Shown here: positions 8,659 through 17,188 of the stretch, piece by piece
Layout: every line of letters starts with the position of its first letter
How positions within the stretch are numbered: position 1 is the first letter of the stretch
Assembly: GCA_965221605.1 (NCBI GenBank)
Contig: CBDCSK010000009.1
Coordinates: 248,001-312,000, forward strand
From: Aldehydirespirator sp965221605
GTDB taxonomy: Bacteria; Actinomycetota; Acidimicrobiia; Acidimicrobiales; Aldehydirespiratoraceae
Reading direction: 5' to 3'
Length of the DNA stretch: 64,000 nucleotides
Translations under genes and position numbers: made by a program
The notes under the pieces: model-generated
What the model was told of the DNA's origin: nothing
Seen by the model: only the letters and a program-made list of their open reading frames with translations
Database searches by the model: none

Positions 8659-9720
8659 ATGGGATTGGGACAGATCCGCACGGGACTCACCTTCGACGAC
8701 GTGCTGATCGTCCCTGGACGGTCCGCGATCAGGTCCCGCCAGGATGTGTCGGTCTGTACCCGGCTGTCTCGGCGCATCGAGTTGGGCATCCCGGTGGTGG
8801 CCGCCAACATGGACACTGTCTGCGAGCACGAGATGGCTGTGGCCATGGCCCGCCTCGGCGGGATCGGGATCGTGCACCGGTTCATGCCCATCGGCGCCCA
8901 GGCCGATCAGATCGACATGGTGAAGGACGCCGGCACTGATCTGGTTGTCGGGGCCGCGGTGGGCACGGACCGCGACATGCTCGAGCGGGCCAAGGCCCTG
9001 GTGGCCGCGGGCGCCGACGCGCTGGTGCTCGACATCGCCCACGGTCATTCGGACCACGCCATCGAAGGGGTGCGCGCCCTCAAGGACCATTTCGCCGACA
9101 TCGATGTGGTGGCCGGCAACGTCGCCACCTATGACGGCGCTGCCGACCTGGCCGATGCCGGGGCCGACGCCGTGAAGGTGGGGGTCGGCCCGGGCGGGGT
9201 CTGCACCACCCGAACCGTCGCCGGTGTCGGCGTGCCCCAGCTCACCGCCATTGCCGACATCGCCCCGGTCGGCGTGCCGGTCATAGCCGACGGCGGGATC
9301 CGTAGCTCCGGCGACATCGCTAAGGCCCTGGCCGCGGGCGCGTCCACGGTGATGGTCGGCAGCATGCTTGCCGGCACCAAGGAGAGCCCCGGCGAGGTGG
9401 AGCAGGGCTCGAAGGGACTCCAGAAGCGCATCCGGGGCATGGCCAGCTTCGAGGCGGTCCAGGCCCGGGCCGACCGCTCCGGCGAGGACCTCGACGAGGA
9501 GTACCTGTCGTACCGTGCTCCCGAGGGCGTCGAGGGCACCGTGCCCTACAAGGGCGAGGTCTCCAAGCTGGTCCACCAGTTGATGGCCGGCCTGCGCAGC
9601 GCCATGAGCTACACCAACGCCCGCACGCTCGGCGAGTTCTCAGAATTGGCGGAGTTCGTGGCCGTCACCCCTCAGGGCGTGGTCGAGAGCCTGCCTCACG
9701 CAACCTTCAGCTCCCGCTAG
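8659..9720 (+). CDS. IMP dehydrogenase/GMP reductase family protein without CBS domains
   Basis: 353 residues forming only the catalytic barrel; FDDVLIVP opens it, GVGPGGVCTTR carries the active-site Cys, IADGGIRSSGDIAKALAAGA binds phosphate, and PEGVEGTVPYKG is the late signature. The two CBS domains typical of full IMP dehydrogenases (about 490 residues) are absent. The residue before the catalytic loop Cys region is Gly-Gly where canonical enzymes have Gly-Ser. It therefore belongs to the guanine-nucleotide pathway as an IMP dehydrogenase or, equally well, a GMP reductase. It is a single-gene unit. Confidence 0.85.
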   Translation: MGLGQIRTGLTFDDVLIVPGRSAIRSRQDVSVCTRLSRRIELGIPVVAANMDTVCEHEMAVAMARLGGIGIVHRFMPIGAQADQIDMVKDAGTDLVVGAAVGTDRDMLERAKALVAAGADALVLDIAHGHSDHAIEGVRALKDHFADIDVVAGNVATYDGAADLADAGADAVKVGVGPGGVCTTRTVAGVGVPQLTAIADIAPVGVPVIADGGIRSSGDIAKALAAGASTVMVGSMLAGTKESPGEVEQGSKGLQKRIRGMASFEAVQARADRSGEDLDEEYLSYRAPEGVEGTVPYKGEVSKLVHQLMAGLRSAMSYTNARTLGEFSELAEFVAVTPQGVVESLPHATFSSR

Positions 9721-9979
9721 CGCCGCTGCGACCGCGGGGCAACACCCACTCAAACCGACCTCGACTGGGACCAAGGCACCGGTTGATGCCTCGATACGGC
9801 CCTCCAGACGGGCGTACCGGAACTCGTCAGGACTGGTCGACAAGCTGCAGCCAGGGAAGAGGCTTCAAGGCGTCCGATTACCGGGTCGGGAACCATCGGC
9901 CCGAGTATGCCATCACCGTCTGCCGTCTTGCGCGGCTACTGACTGAGGTTCGTGCCCGCGGGCACGGTGGCGGCAGGCG

Positions 9980-10777
9980 TCAGTCGGCGCAGGCGAGGCC
10001 GCCGCCCACGGGCACGGTGGCACCGGTCAGGTACGACCCGGCCCGCGACGCCAGGTACACGGCCGCCCCAGCCAAGTCGTCGGGCTCGCCGATGCGGCCC
10101 AGGGGAACCTGGGTCGCCAGCGCTGACCGGGTACGGGGATCGTCGAGGATGAACGCCATCATCTTCGAGTCGAACGGGCCGGGCGCGATGGCGTTGACGG
10201 TGATGTGCTCAGGGGCCAGCCGCTTGGCGAGATGGCGGGTGAGCTGTATGAGTCCCGCCTTGGAGGCCGAGTAGGAGTAGGTCTCCATATCGGGCACCTT
10301 CAGCCCGTCGACGGAGGCGACGTTGATCACCCGGGCCGGATCGTCCGGGCTGGCCGAGGCCCGCAGCATTCCCAGCAGCCTCTGGGTCAGGAAGAAGGGA
10401 CCGCCCAGGTTGATGTCGATGACCTTGTTCCAGCCCTGCACCGGGTACTCGTCAAGCTCAGCGCCCCAGCTCGCTCCCGCGTTGTTGACGAGGATGTCCA
10501 GCGAGTCCCATCGCTCGGCCACAGCTGCGGCCAGCGCGGCGCAGCCCGCCGCGGTGGACAGGTCGGCCGGCATCGCCTCGCACGGGCCGCGCACCGCCAG
10601 CTCGGCTGCGGCCGCGGTCACCTGCTCCACCTTGCGGGCCGAGATGATGACCTGGCAGCCCGCATCGAGCAGCCCGCCGGCGATCATGCGGCCGATGCCC
10701 CGACTCCCGCCGGTGACGACCGCGGTCTTGCCGTCCAGCCCGAACAGTTCAGTCACACGATCAACGTTCATCGGCAT
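9980..10777 (-). CDS. Short-chain dehydrogenase/reductase (SDR)
   Basis: 265 residues with the classical SDR set: GGSRGIGR for NAD(P) binding near residue 22, NNAG near 97, catalytic Ser in NVASVDG, YSASK with the catalytic Tyr and Lys near residue 170, and a C-terminal YLTGATVPVGGG. It resembles RhlG-like 3-oxoacyl reductases in layout, but the substrate is unknown. ATG at 10777 or 10771 are both possible starts. No operon partner is evident. Confidence 0.85.
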   Translation of the reverse strand: MPMNVDRVTELFGLDGKTAVVTGGSRGIGRMIAGGLLDAGCQVIISARKVEQVTAAAAELAVRGPCEAMPADLSTAAGCAALAAAVAERWDSLDILVNNAGASWGAELDEYPVQGWNKVIDINLGGPFFLTQRLLGMLRASASPDDPARVINVASVDGLKVPDMETYSYSASKAGLIQLTRHLAKRLAPEHITVNAIAPGPFDSKMMAFILDDPRTRSALATQVPLGRIGEPDDLAGAAVYLASRAGSYLTGATVPVGGGLACAD

Positions 10778-10888
10778 TGCCTGTGGTCCTCCGCTTCCGG
10801 GCGCGTGCTCGACGCTTAGCAGTCATCCTTGCAGCCATGACCGATTCTCACGCACTCTGGCGAGCATTGAGAACTAGGGTCCGCGACG

Positions 10889-12181
10889 ATGATGGTCGAT
10901 CGCGACCGGGGCGTCGCCCGGCATCGCCAACCGCGACCTCGGATCCTGGCCAGCGCGCTGCTGGCTGTTGCCGGGCTTGTGATCGCCGGGTGCGGTGACT
11001 CCGGTGGCGATGGGGCGCCATCGGAGAGTGCCTCGACCTCGACCACCGCCGCGGCGACCACTTCCAGCGAGGCCGCCTCGACGACGAATCCACCGACCAC
11101 CACCGCGGCAGCGACCACGACCTCCCCAGCAACGACCGCCCCGCCTGCCACCACTGACCCACCGACGACCACCACCGCCGCGGCCACCACGACTGCGCCA
11201 ACTACCACGGCGCCGCCGACCACTACCGAGGCGCCGCCGACCACTACCACCGTCGCCGTGCCGCCGCCGGAGGCATCCACGGTGGAGGGTCTGGTAGCGC
11301 TCGACCGTCCCTTGGTGATCGCCCACGCGGGCGGCGACCAGGACTACCCGCACTCCACCATGTACGCCTACACCCAGTCGGCGCTGGCGGGGAGCGACAT
11401 ACTCGAACTAGACGTGATGCTCACCGCCGACGGCGTGCTCATCGTGCAGCACGACGACACCGTCGACCGCACCACCGAGACGACCGGCCCAGTGGCCGAG
11501 TTGACGCTGGAGGCGATCCAGGCCCTCGACAACGCCTACTGGTTCGTGGTCGGGCTGTGGGGCGACCAGACCCTGCCGGCCTCGGAGTACGTGTTCCGGG
11601 GCGTGCGCACCGGCGCGGTCGAGCCGCCGGAGGGCTTCACCGCCGACGACTTCAGGGTGGCGACGTTCCGGGAGGTGGCCGAGCGGTTCCCCCACCACGT
11701 TCTCGATGTCGAGATCAAGCTCCAGCGGAACGCCGACGGCGAGGAGGACCCTGCGACCGGCATAGCCGCGGCCGAGGTGCTGGCGGCCGAGATCGCTGAG
11801 CTGGGCCGGGAGGAGTCCGTGATCGTGGCCTCCTTCAACGAAGACGTGCTGGCGGCATTGAACGAGTTCGCCCCCTCGGTGGCGACCACCCCGGGCGAGG
11901 CGACGCTGGTCGGCTGGTTCCTGGAGGGCCAGACTCTGGACCCGCAGCAACGGGTCATCCAGTTGCCCTTCACCTACGCCGGCATCGACGTGGTTACGGC
12001 CGACACTGTCGACAGGGTGCACAGCGAGGGCATGGAGGTGTGGGTGTGGCTCAGCGGCATCGACGTGGTCGAGACCCGCGAGTTCTACGCCAGCCTGTTC
12101 GCGCTCGGGGTGAACGGCGTGATCGCGGGCCGCCCCGCGGAGGCCGTCGCCGCTCTAGCCGACGTCGCCAGCGGCGGTTAG
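10889..12181 (+). CDS. Glycerophosphodiester phosphodiesterase lipoprotein
   Basis: 430 residues. The N-terminus is basic then hydrophobic and ends in a lipobox LVIAGC near residue 35, so the protein should be secreted and lipid-anchored. Residues about 40-128 are a long Thr/Pro/Ala linker that spans the wall. The catalytic domain follows: VIAHAGG with the active-site His near 142, ELDVMLTADGVLIVQHDDTVDRTT, and EIKLQ. Family members cleave glycerophosphodiesters to glycerol-3-phosphate and an alcohol. The stop overlaps the end of the convergent rlmB gene. Confidence 0.88.
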   Translation: MMVDRDRGVARHRQPRPRILASALLAVAGLVIAGCGDSGGDGAPSESASTSTTAAATTSSEAASTTNPPTTTAAATTTSPATTAPPATTDPPTTTTAAATTTAPTTTAPPTTTEAPPTTTTVAVPPPEASTVEGLVALDRPLVIAHAGGDQDYPHSTMYAYTQSALAGSDILELDVMLTADGVLIVQHDDTVDRTTETTGPVAELTLEAIQALDNAYWFVVGLWGDQTLPASEYVFRGVRTGAVEPPEGFTADDFRVATFREVAERFPHHVLDVEIKLQRNADGEEDPATGIAAAEVLAAEIAELGREESVIVASFNEDVLAALNEFAPSVATTPGEATLVGWFLEGQTLDPQQRVIQLPFTYAGIDVVTADTVDRVHSEGMEVWVWLSGIDVVETREFYASLFALGVNGVIAGRPAEAVAALADVASGG

Positions 12182-13035
12182 CGGCGGCGAGCGATCTCGA
12201 AGCAGGCCACTGCGGCCGCCGCGGACACATTGAGCGACCCCAGCGTCCCCCGCAGAGGGATCGACGCCAGCACGTCGCAGCGCTGAGCGACGAGCCGCGA
12301 CAGGCCCCTGCCCTCGGATCCGAGCACGAGAGCAACCGCCTCACCCGACAGGTCGAGCTCGTAGAGGGGTCGCGGCCCGGCTGCATCGAGCCCGACCGTC
12401 CACACGTCTCGGCTGCTCAGCGTGCGCAGTGCGGCGGGGATGCCGCCCACGACCGCGAACGGCAGGTGCTCCACCGCGCCAGCGGCCGCCTTGGCCACGG
12501 TCGGGGTGATCCGGGCTGATCGATGGCTCCTCAGCACGACCCCGGTAACGCCGGCGCACTCCGCGGTGCGCAGCACCGCGCCGAAGTTGCCCGGATCGGT
12601 GATGCCGTCGAGAACCAGCAGGAACGGAGCGCCCCCCGCGGCACCGGGAGCCTCGACCAGCTCGACCAGGTCCGACTCGGGCAGCGGATCGGCTAGGGCG
12701 ACCACGCCTTGGGGCGCCTCGGTGCGGGCGGTGGCGTCGAGCTCGGCGCGGCTCACCTCGCGAATACTGGCCCGCTGCTCGCGGGCCAGCTCCACGATGT
12801 GCTCCAGGATCGGAGCGGGGTCTAGGCCCTTGGCCAGCATCACCGACCGCGTCCTTCGCCGTCCTGCCAGAAGCAGCTCTCGCACCGCCTGGCGGCCCTC
12901 GACCTGCTCCCCGCCCACGCCGCCGCGGTCCCGGGCCGGCGACCGACCCGCCACGCCACGCTTGCCCGCAGGGCCCGACCGCGAGCGGGCCCCCTGCGAT
13001 CGCTTGGGGCGCCGCGACCCGCTAGAACGACTCAC
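12178..13035 (-). CDS. rlmB: TrmH/SpoU-family rRNA 2'-O-methyltransferase (RlmB type)
   Basis: 285 residues from GTG at 13035, which overlaps the 3' end of ispDF. After a basic tail, VEGRQAVRELL marks the N-terminal substrate-binding domain. The three SpoU knot motifs follow: DGITDPGNFGAVLRTAE near 158, LVLGSEGRGL near 237 and IPLRGTLGSLNVSAA near 263. Members methylate a ribose in 23S rRNA using S-adenosylmethionine. Overlap with ispDF matches the usual actinobacterial ispD/ispF-rlmB order. Confidence 0.9.
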   Translation of the reverse strand: MSRSSGSRRPKRSQGARSRSGPAGKRGVAGRSPARDRGGVGGEQVEGRQAVRELLLAGRRRTRSVMLAKGLDPAPILEHIVELAREQRASIREVSRAELDATARTEAPQGVVALADPLPESDLVELVEAPGAAGGAPFLLVLDGITDPGNFGAVLRTAECAGVTGVVLRSHRSARITPTVAKAAAGAVEHLPFAVVGGIPAALRTLSSRDVWTVGLDAAGPRPLYELDLSGEAVALVLGSEGRGLSRLVAQRCDVLASIPLRGTLGSLNVSAAAAVACFEIARRR

Positions 13036-14224
13036 CAGCCAGGCCTGCACGGTCCGGCCGGCTAGCCACGAGGGCCACCGCCCACGCGGCCACCCCCTCG
13101 CCCCGGCCCAGGGCACCCACACCCTCGCTGCGCCGGCCGGTCACGGTCACCGGCGCGCCGGCTGCGGCGCCTAGACGGGCCTGCATGACATCGCGGTGCG
13201 GGGCGATCCGGGGCGCGTCGACCACCACGCTGCACGACAGGTTCACGGGGTCCCATCCGGCGTCGCGGACCGCGCCCGCGGCCCGTCGCAGCAGGTCGAT
13301 GCTGTCGGCTCCGGCCCAGGCCGGATCGGTGTCGCTGAAGAGCTGGCCGATGTCGGGAAGGCCCGCGGCCGCCAGCAGCGCATCGATGCAGGCATGGGCG
13401 ACCGCGTCGGCGTCGGAGTGCCCCTCCAGGCCGCGCTCCTCGTCAAAGCGCACGCCGCCCAGCACGAGAGCCCGTTCGGGGTCGTCGCTGTAGCGGTGCA
13501 CGTCGAAGCCCTGCCCGACCCGAAGTCCCATGGCCTCTCCCTTCCCGGCGGATCCCCCCGCCAGCAGAGCCTCCGCGGTCACTAGGTCGTGGGGCTCGGT
13601 GATCTTGAGGTTGCGGGGGTCCCCGTCGACGGTCACCACCGTCCCGCCGGCCGCCTCCATCAGGGTGGCGTCGTCGGTGGCGTCGGCACCGGTTGCATGG
13701 GCGTCCCGCAGCGCTGCCGCTCGGAAGGCCTGAGGGGTCTGCACCGCCAGCAGTTCGCCGCGGTCGGCGACGCCGCCGCGGCGCCAGCGGATGGTGTCGG
13801 TCAGCCCGACCACAGGAACGGCACCTTCGGCGCCGTCGCGGACCGCCCCGATCACCCTCTCGAACACCGGATCGGGCGCCAGCGGGCGGGCACCGTCATG
13901 GACCAGCACGATCTCGGCGTCCTCGGGCACCCGGCTGAGTCCGCAGCGGACCGAGTCGGAGCGCAGCACGCCGCCAGCCACTGCCACCACCCGCCCGGAG
14001 CGGTCGCCGTGGGGGTCCGCCAGCGTCCAGGCGTCCTCGCCGGTGGCGCGGTCCTCTGGAAGCACGACTACCACGCCCTCGGACCAGCGGGCGGCGGCCG
14101 CCACTACCCAGTCGATCACGGACCGGTCGCCGAGACGGCTGAACTGCTTGGCGCCCCCGAACCGGTTCCCGGCCCCGCCGGCCGCCACGATGGTCCAGAC
14201 GCCGGCTCGCGGATCGCCGCTCAT
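13022..14224 (-). CDS. ispDF: Bifunctional IspD/IspF
   Basis: 400 residues from ATG at 14224. The first 225 residues are the cytidylyltransferase: AAGGAGNRFGGAKQF binds CTP, and VHDGARPL and NLKITEPHDL complete it. After a short linker, residues 240-400 are 2-C-methyl-D-erythritol 2,4-cyclodiphosphate synthase: GQGFDVHRY, GHSDADAVAHA for metal binding, DIGQLFSDTDP. The two steps of the MEP isoprenoid pathway are fused. The C-terminal TGRRSEGVGALGRGEG is a divergent form of the usual TTEKLGFxGRxEG. It is co-transcribed with rlmB. Confidence 0.93.
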   Translation of the reverse strand: MSGDPRAGVWTIVAAGGAGNRFGGAKQFSRLGDRSVIDWVVAAAARWSEGVVVVLPEDRATGEDAWTLADPHGDRSGRVVAVAGGVLRSDSVRCGLSRVPEDAEIVLVHDGARPLAPDPVFERVIGAVRDGAEGAVPVVGLTDTIRWRRGGVADRGELLAVQTPQAFRAAALRDAHATGADATDDATLMEAAGGTVVTVDGDPRNLKITEPHDLVTAEALLAGGSAGKGEAMGLRVGQGFDVHRYSDDPERALVLGGVRFDEERGLEGHSDADAVAHACIDALLAAAGLPDIGQLFSDTDPAWAGADSIDLLRRAAGAVRDAGWDPVNLSCSVVVDAPRIAPHRDVMQARLGAAAGAPVTVTGRRSEGVGALGRGEGVAAWAVALVASRPDRAGLAGESF

Positions 14225-14268
14225 CTCACGTTCACGCTTACCCACCGCCACTAGTGTGGGCCGTTGGC

Positions 14269-14979
14269 ATGTCCGACACCACCCCCGCAACTCTCGAGGC
14301 CGCGATCGCGGCTTCCCCGAACGCGCTACGGGAGGCCCTGCGAGAGACGATTCTCTTCGCCAGGCTCGACGACGAGCAGCTCGACCACATCGCGGCCGCC
14401 GGCTCGGTGCAGTCGCTGCAGCGGGGCGTGATCGTGTTCGATGAGGGAGCCGAGCCCGGCGAGTTCTACCTGGTGCTGTCAGGCCGGATCGCCATCGCTC
14501 AGGAGTCCGACGACGGGCGCGAGTCGCTTCTGGCGGTGTTGGGTCCAGGCGAGCTGTTCGGCGAGATGGGCTTCCTGGACGGCTACAACCGCTCGGCGCA
14601 GGCCCGGGCCCTGGAGGAGTCACGGGTCCTGATGGTCCCGTACGCGGAGCTGAGGCTCCTGTACGAGAACAACCCCTCGGCGCTGTGGAGCGCGGTGGCA
14701 CTGCTGGCCCGGCGGCTGCGGGCCATGGACCAGGCTCTGTCCGACACGGTGTTCCTCGATGTGATGGGCCGGACCGCCAAGCGGCTGCTGGACATGGCCG
14801 GCGACCGCGACGAGTTCGAGATGCCCCTCACCCAGGAGGAGCTGGCCTCGATGGTGGGCGCCAGCCGGGAGCGGGTCAACAAGGCCATCCATGCCTTCGA
14901 GAAGCTCGGTTGGATAACCCACGACCAGCGCCAATACAAGATCACCAACCGCAAGAACCTAGAGATCCGAGCCCGCTGA
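14269..14979 (+). CDS. Crp/Fnr-family transcriptional regulator
   Basis: 236 residues from ATG at 14269. Residues about 20-135 form a cyclic-nucleotide-binding barrel with GELFGEMGFLDGYNRSAQARA as the phosphate cassette. A long dimer helix follows, then a winged helix-turn-helix with TQEELASMVGASRERVNKAI as recognition region. The effector is probably cAMP; the FNR iron-sulfur cysteines are absent. It is divergent from ispDF, with only 44 bases between the two starts. Confidence 0.9.
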   Translation: MSDTTPATLEAAIAASPNALREALRETILFARLDDEQLDHIAAAGSVQSLQRGVIVFDEGAEPGEFYLVLSGRIAIAQESDDGRESLLAVLGPGELFGEMGFLDGYNRSAQARALEESRVLMVPYAELRLLYENNPSALWSAVALLARRLRAMDQALSDTVFLDVMGRTAKRLLDMAGDRDEFEMPLTQEELASMVGASRERVNKAIHAFEKLGWITHDQRQYKITNRKNLEIRAR

Positions 14980-15077
14980 CCCGCCGGACAGACGGTACGC
15001 GAATCGGCCGGCAAGGGCCGCTATGTTGATCCTCACGTGGTCCTAGGCAGTAGGGCCGACAACATGAGGAGTTCGAT

Positions 15078-16505
15078 TTGCGGGCCTTGCCATCCGTAAC
15101 CCCAACCCCGGAGCAGTTGAAGCTGATCGGGGATGTCAGGCAGGGGTTTCGAATCATCAGGGGTGCGGCGGGAAGCGGCAAGACCACCACCTCCCTGCTT
15201 CGCCTGCGCGAGCAGATTAGCGTCCGACTGAAGCCCCAGCGGCGACGCGGCAACGCGCCGGTACGCGTGCTGGTGCTCACCTTCAACCGGACCCTCCAGG
15301 GCTACATCGCCGAGCTTGCCCGCCATGAGACGCCCGACAACGATGCGTTGGAACTAGAGGTCAGCACCTTCGGCCGGTGGGCTCGGTCCTTGGTGGGCGA
15401 AGTGAACATCACAGGCGGGGACAAGGTCGCAGCCATGCTTCGGCCGCACCTCGACACGTTCGCCACGTCTCGTCAACAGGAGTTCCTGGTCGATGAGGTC
15501 CAGTACATTCTCGGTCGCTTCGAATACGACCCCGACAACTTCGACCCAGCGAGTCTCTCCGACTACCTGACGGTCGTTCGAGAGGGCAGAGGAACCGCTC
15601 CTCGCGTCACTCGACCCACGCGCAAGAAGTTGGTCGACGAGGTGATCCCGGCGTACATGGATGCGAAGCGGACACGAGGCGTGGTCGACTGGAGCGACCT
15701 CGCGCTGCTGGCTGCCGACGCCCGGCCTGACCTGCTCTATGACGTCGTGGTAGTCGACGAGGCTCAGGACTTCTCGGCGAACCAGGTTCGCACGATCCTG
15801 CGCCACCTGCAGGACTGGCACACCACGACGTTCGTGCTTGACGCGGTCCAGCGCATCTATCCGCAGTTCTTCAGGTGGTCCGAGGTCGGCATCGCAGCCC
15901 GCCCCGAGATCATCCACCGGCTCAAGGAGAACTACCGCAACACCGCCGCGATCGCCGCCTTCGCCCATCCACTCGTGGCCGGGCTGCCCCTCGAAGACGA
16001 CGGCACTCTGCCCGACTTCTCCGTTTGCGATCGCCCCGGTGCCAAGCCGAGGGTCATCGCCGGCAAATACAGCGATCAGATAGAGATCATGTTCGACAGA
16101 CTTGAACGCAAGGCCGACCTGGAGAAGGAGTCCGCCGTCTTGCTCCAACCTCGTGGCGGAGGCTGGTTCGATGAGGCCCGGAGGACACTGCGCCGCCGCG
16201 GGATCCGGTATTGCGAGTTGACCCGGGAGAACGAGTGGCCGTCCGGTCCCGAGCGAGTCGCTCTATGCACGATCCACTCCGCCAAGGGTCTGGAGTTCGA
16301 CCATGTGCTCCTTCCCGGCCTCAGCCAGCAGGTGACCCCGCATGGGCCCGAAGCGGGCGACGCCGATCTCGAACGGCTCCGCCGAATGCTGGCGATGGCC
16401 GTCGGCCGAGCCCGAAAGTCAGTGATGGTCGGCTACAAGCCGGGTGAGGAGTCGTCCCTGATCGGACTCCTGGACCCCTCGACCTACAAGCTGATCGAAG
16501 CATGA
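15078..16505 (+). CDS. UvrD-like superfamily 1 helicase, first gene of DarT operon
   Basis: 475 residues from a TTG start, supported by an AGGAG site at 15067-15071. Superfamily 1 motifs are in order: Walker A GAAGSGKTTT near residue 30, VLTFNRTLQ, Walker B VVVDEAQDFS near 225, LKENYRNT near 285, TIHSAKGLEFDHV near 397 and a motif VI variant AVGRARK. It is much shorter than UvrD/PcrA (about 700) and lacks most of the 2B insertion. Such short helicases frequently sit in defence and toxin loci. Its stop overlaps the DarT-like start (ATGA), so the three genes are translated together. Confidence 0.85.
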   Translation: MRALPSVTPTPEQLKLIGDVRQGFRIIRGAAGSGKTTTSLLRLREQISVRLKPQRRRGNAPVRVLVLTFNRTLQGYIAELARHETPDNDALELEVSTFGRWARSLVGEVNITGGDKVAAMLRPHLDTFATSRQQEFLVDEVQYILGRFEYDPDNFDPASLSDYLTVVREGRGTAPRVTRPTRKKLVDEVIPAYMDAKRTRGVVDWSDLALLAADARPDLLYDVVVVDEAQDFSANQVRTILRHLQDWHTTTFVLDAVQRIYPQFFRWSEVGIAARPEIIHRLKENYRNTAAIAAFAHPLVAGLPLEDDGTLPDFSVCDRPGAKPRVIAGKYSDQIEIMFDRLERKADLEKESAVLLQPRGGGWFDEARRTLRRRGIRYCELTRENEWPSGPERVALCTIHSAKGLEFDHVLLPGLSQQVTPHGPEAGDADLERLRRMLAMAVGRARKSVMVGYKPGEESSLIGLLDPSTYKLIEA

Positions 16506-17188
16506 GCTACCTGTGGGCTCCCGAAGCGGAGCCACAGTCTCGCAACGAAGCACGGAGCGCTTCGCGGTGTCCCGAGGTCGTGGACGCTGCCAAGGAACGC
16601 GACGTCACCAGCCTCGTGCACTTCACGACCGTCGATGGGCTGAAGGGCATCATGGCGAGCGATGCAATCAAGTCCCGCCGAGACCTCCCAGAGGATGCGG
16701 CGGTCAAGTACGTCTACGAGCCTAATGCCGTATCCAGACACCTCGATCGGCTCTGGCACGACTACATCAACTTGTCGGTCACCGCCATCAACTTGCGGAT
16801 GTTCAACTTCTCCGCCCGGGAGCACCCTGATGTCGAGTGGGTGATTCTGGAGTTCGGCCCCGAGATCCTCGGCGACAGTGGCGTAGTGTTCTGCACTACC
16901 AACAACATCTACCCAGCCGCACGCCGCGGCCGGGGCCTACCGGGCTTTGAGCAGCTATTCGCTCCGACCGTGGCGGGCCGGTACGGGCACCCAGTGAATC
17001 GCGGCGACCAGCCATCAAAGCAGACGACGGACCCGCAGGCAGAGGTGCTGTACCCGTTCGAGCTTTCGCTCGAGCACCTGCACACTGTCACAGTGCCAGA
17101 CGATGATACGGAGGACGTCGTCGAGGCTGCCCGCTCCCACTTCCACCACAAGCCTATGATCATCACGGATCCGGAGGCCTTCCGATGA
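16502..17188 (+). CDS. DarT-like DNA ADP-ribosyltransferase toxin (DUF4433)
   Basis: 228 residues. LVHFTTVDGLKGIM near residue 38 matches the NAD-binding opening of DarT, KSRRDLP gives the following conserved Arg, and the catalytic Glu is in AEVLYPFEL near residue 181. The centre (HDYINLSVTAINLRMFNFS, then VVFCTTNNIYPAARRG) agrees with the DUF4433 group. DarT enzymes attach ADP-ribose to bases in single-stranded DNA and block replication; they act as toxins and anti-phage effectors. Here the usual macrodomain antitoxin DarG is missing and an ADP-ribosylglycohydrolase follows instead, overlapping by ATGA. The family call is by motif recognition; target base unknown. Confidence 0.8.
   Translation: MSYLWAPEAEPQSRNEARSASRCPEVVDAAKERDVTSLVHFTTVDGLKGIMASDAIKSRRDLPEDAAVKYVYEPNAVSRHLDRLWHDYINLSVTAINLRMFNFSAREHPDVEWVILEFGPEILGDSGVVFCTTNNIYPAARRGRGLPGFEQLFAPTVAGRYGHPVNRGDQPSKQTTDPQAEVLYPFELSLEHLHTVTVPDDDTEDVVEAARSHFHHKPMIITDPEAFR

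Noticed and set aside
11035..11275. ACC-rich repeats near the phosphodiesterase gene
   Set aside because: Coding for the Thr/Pro linker of a lipoprotein, not a separate repeat element.
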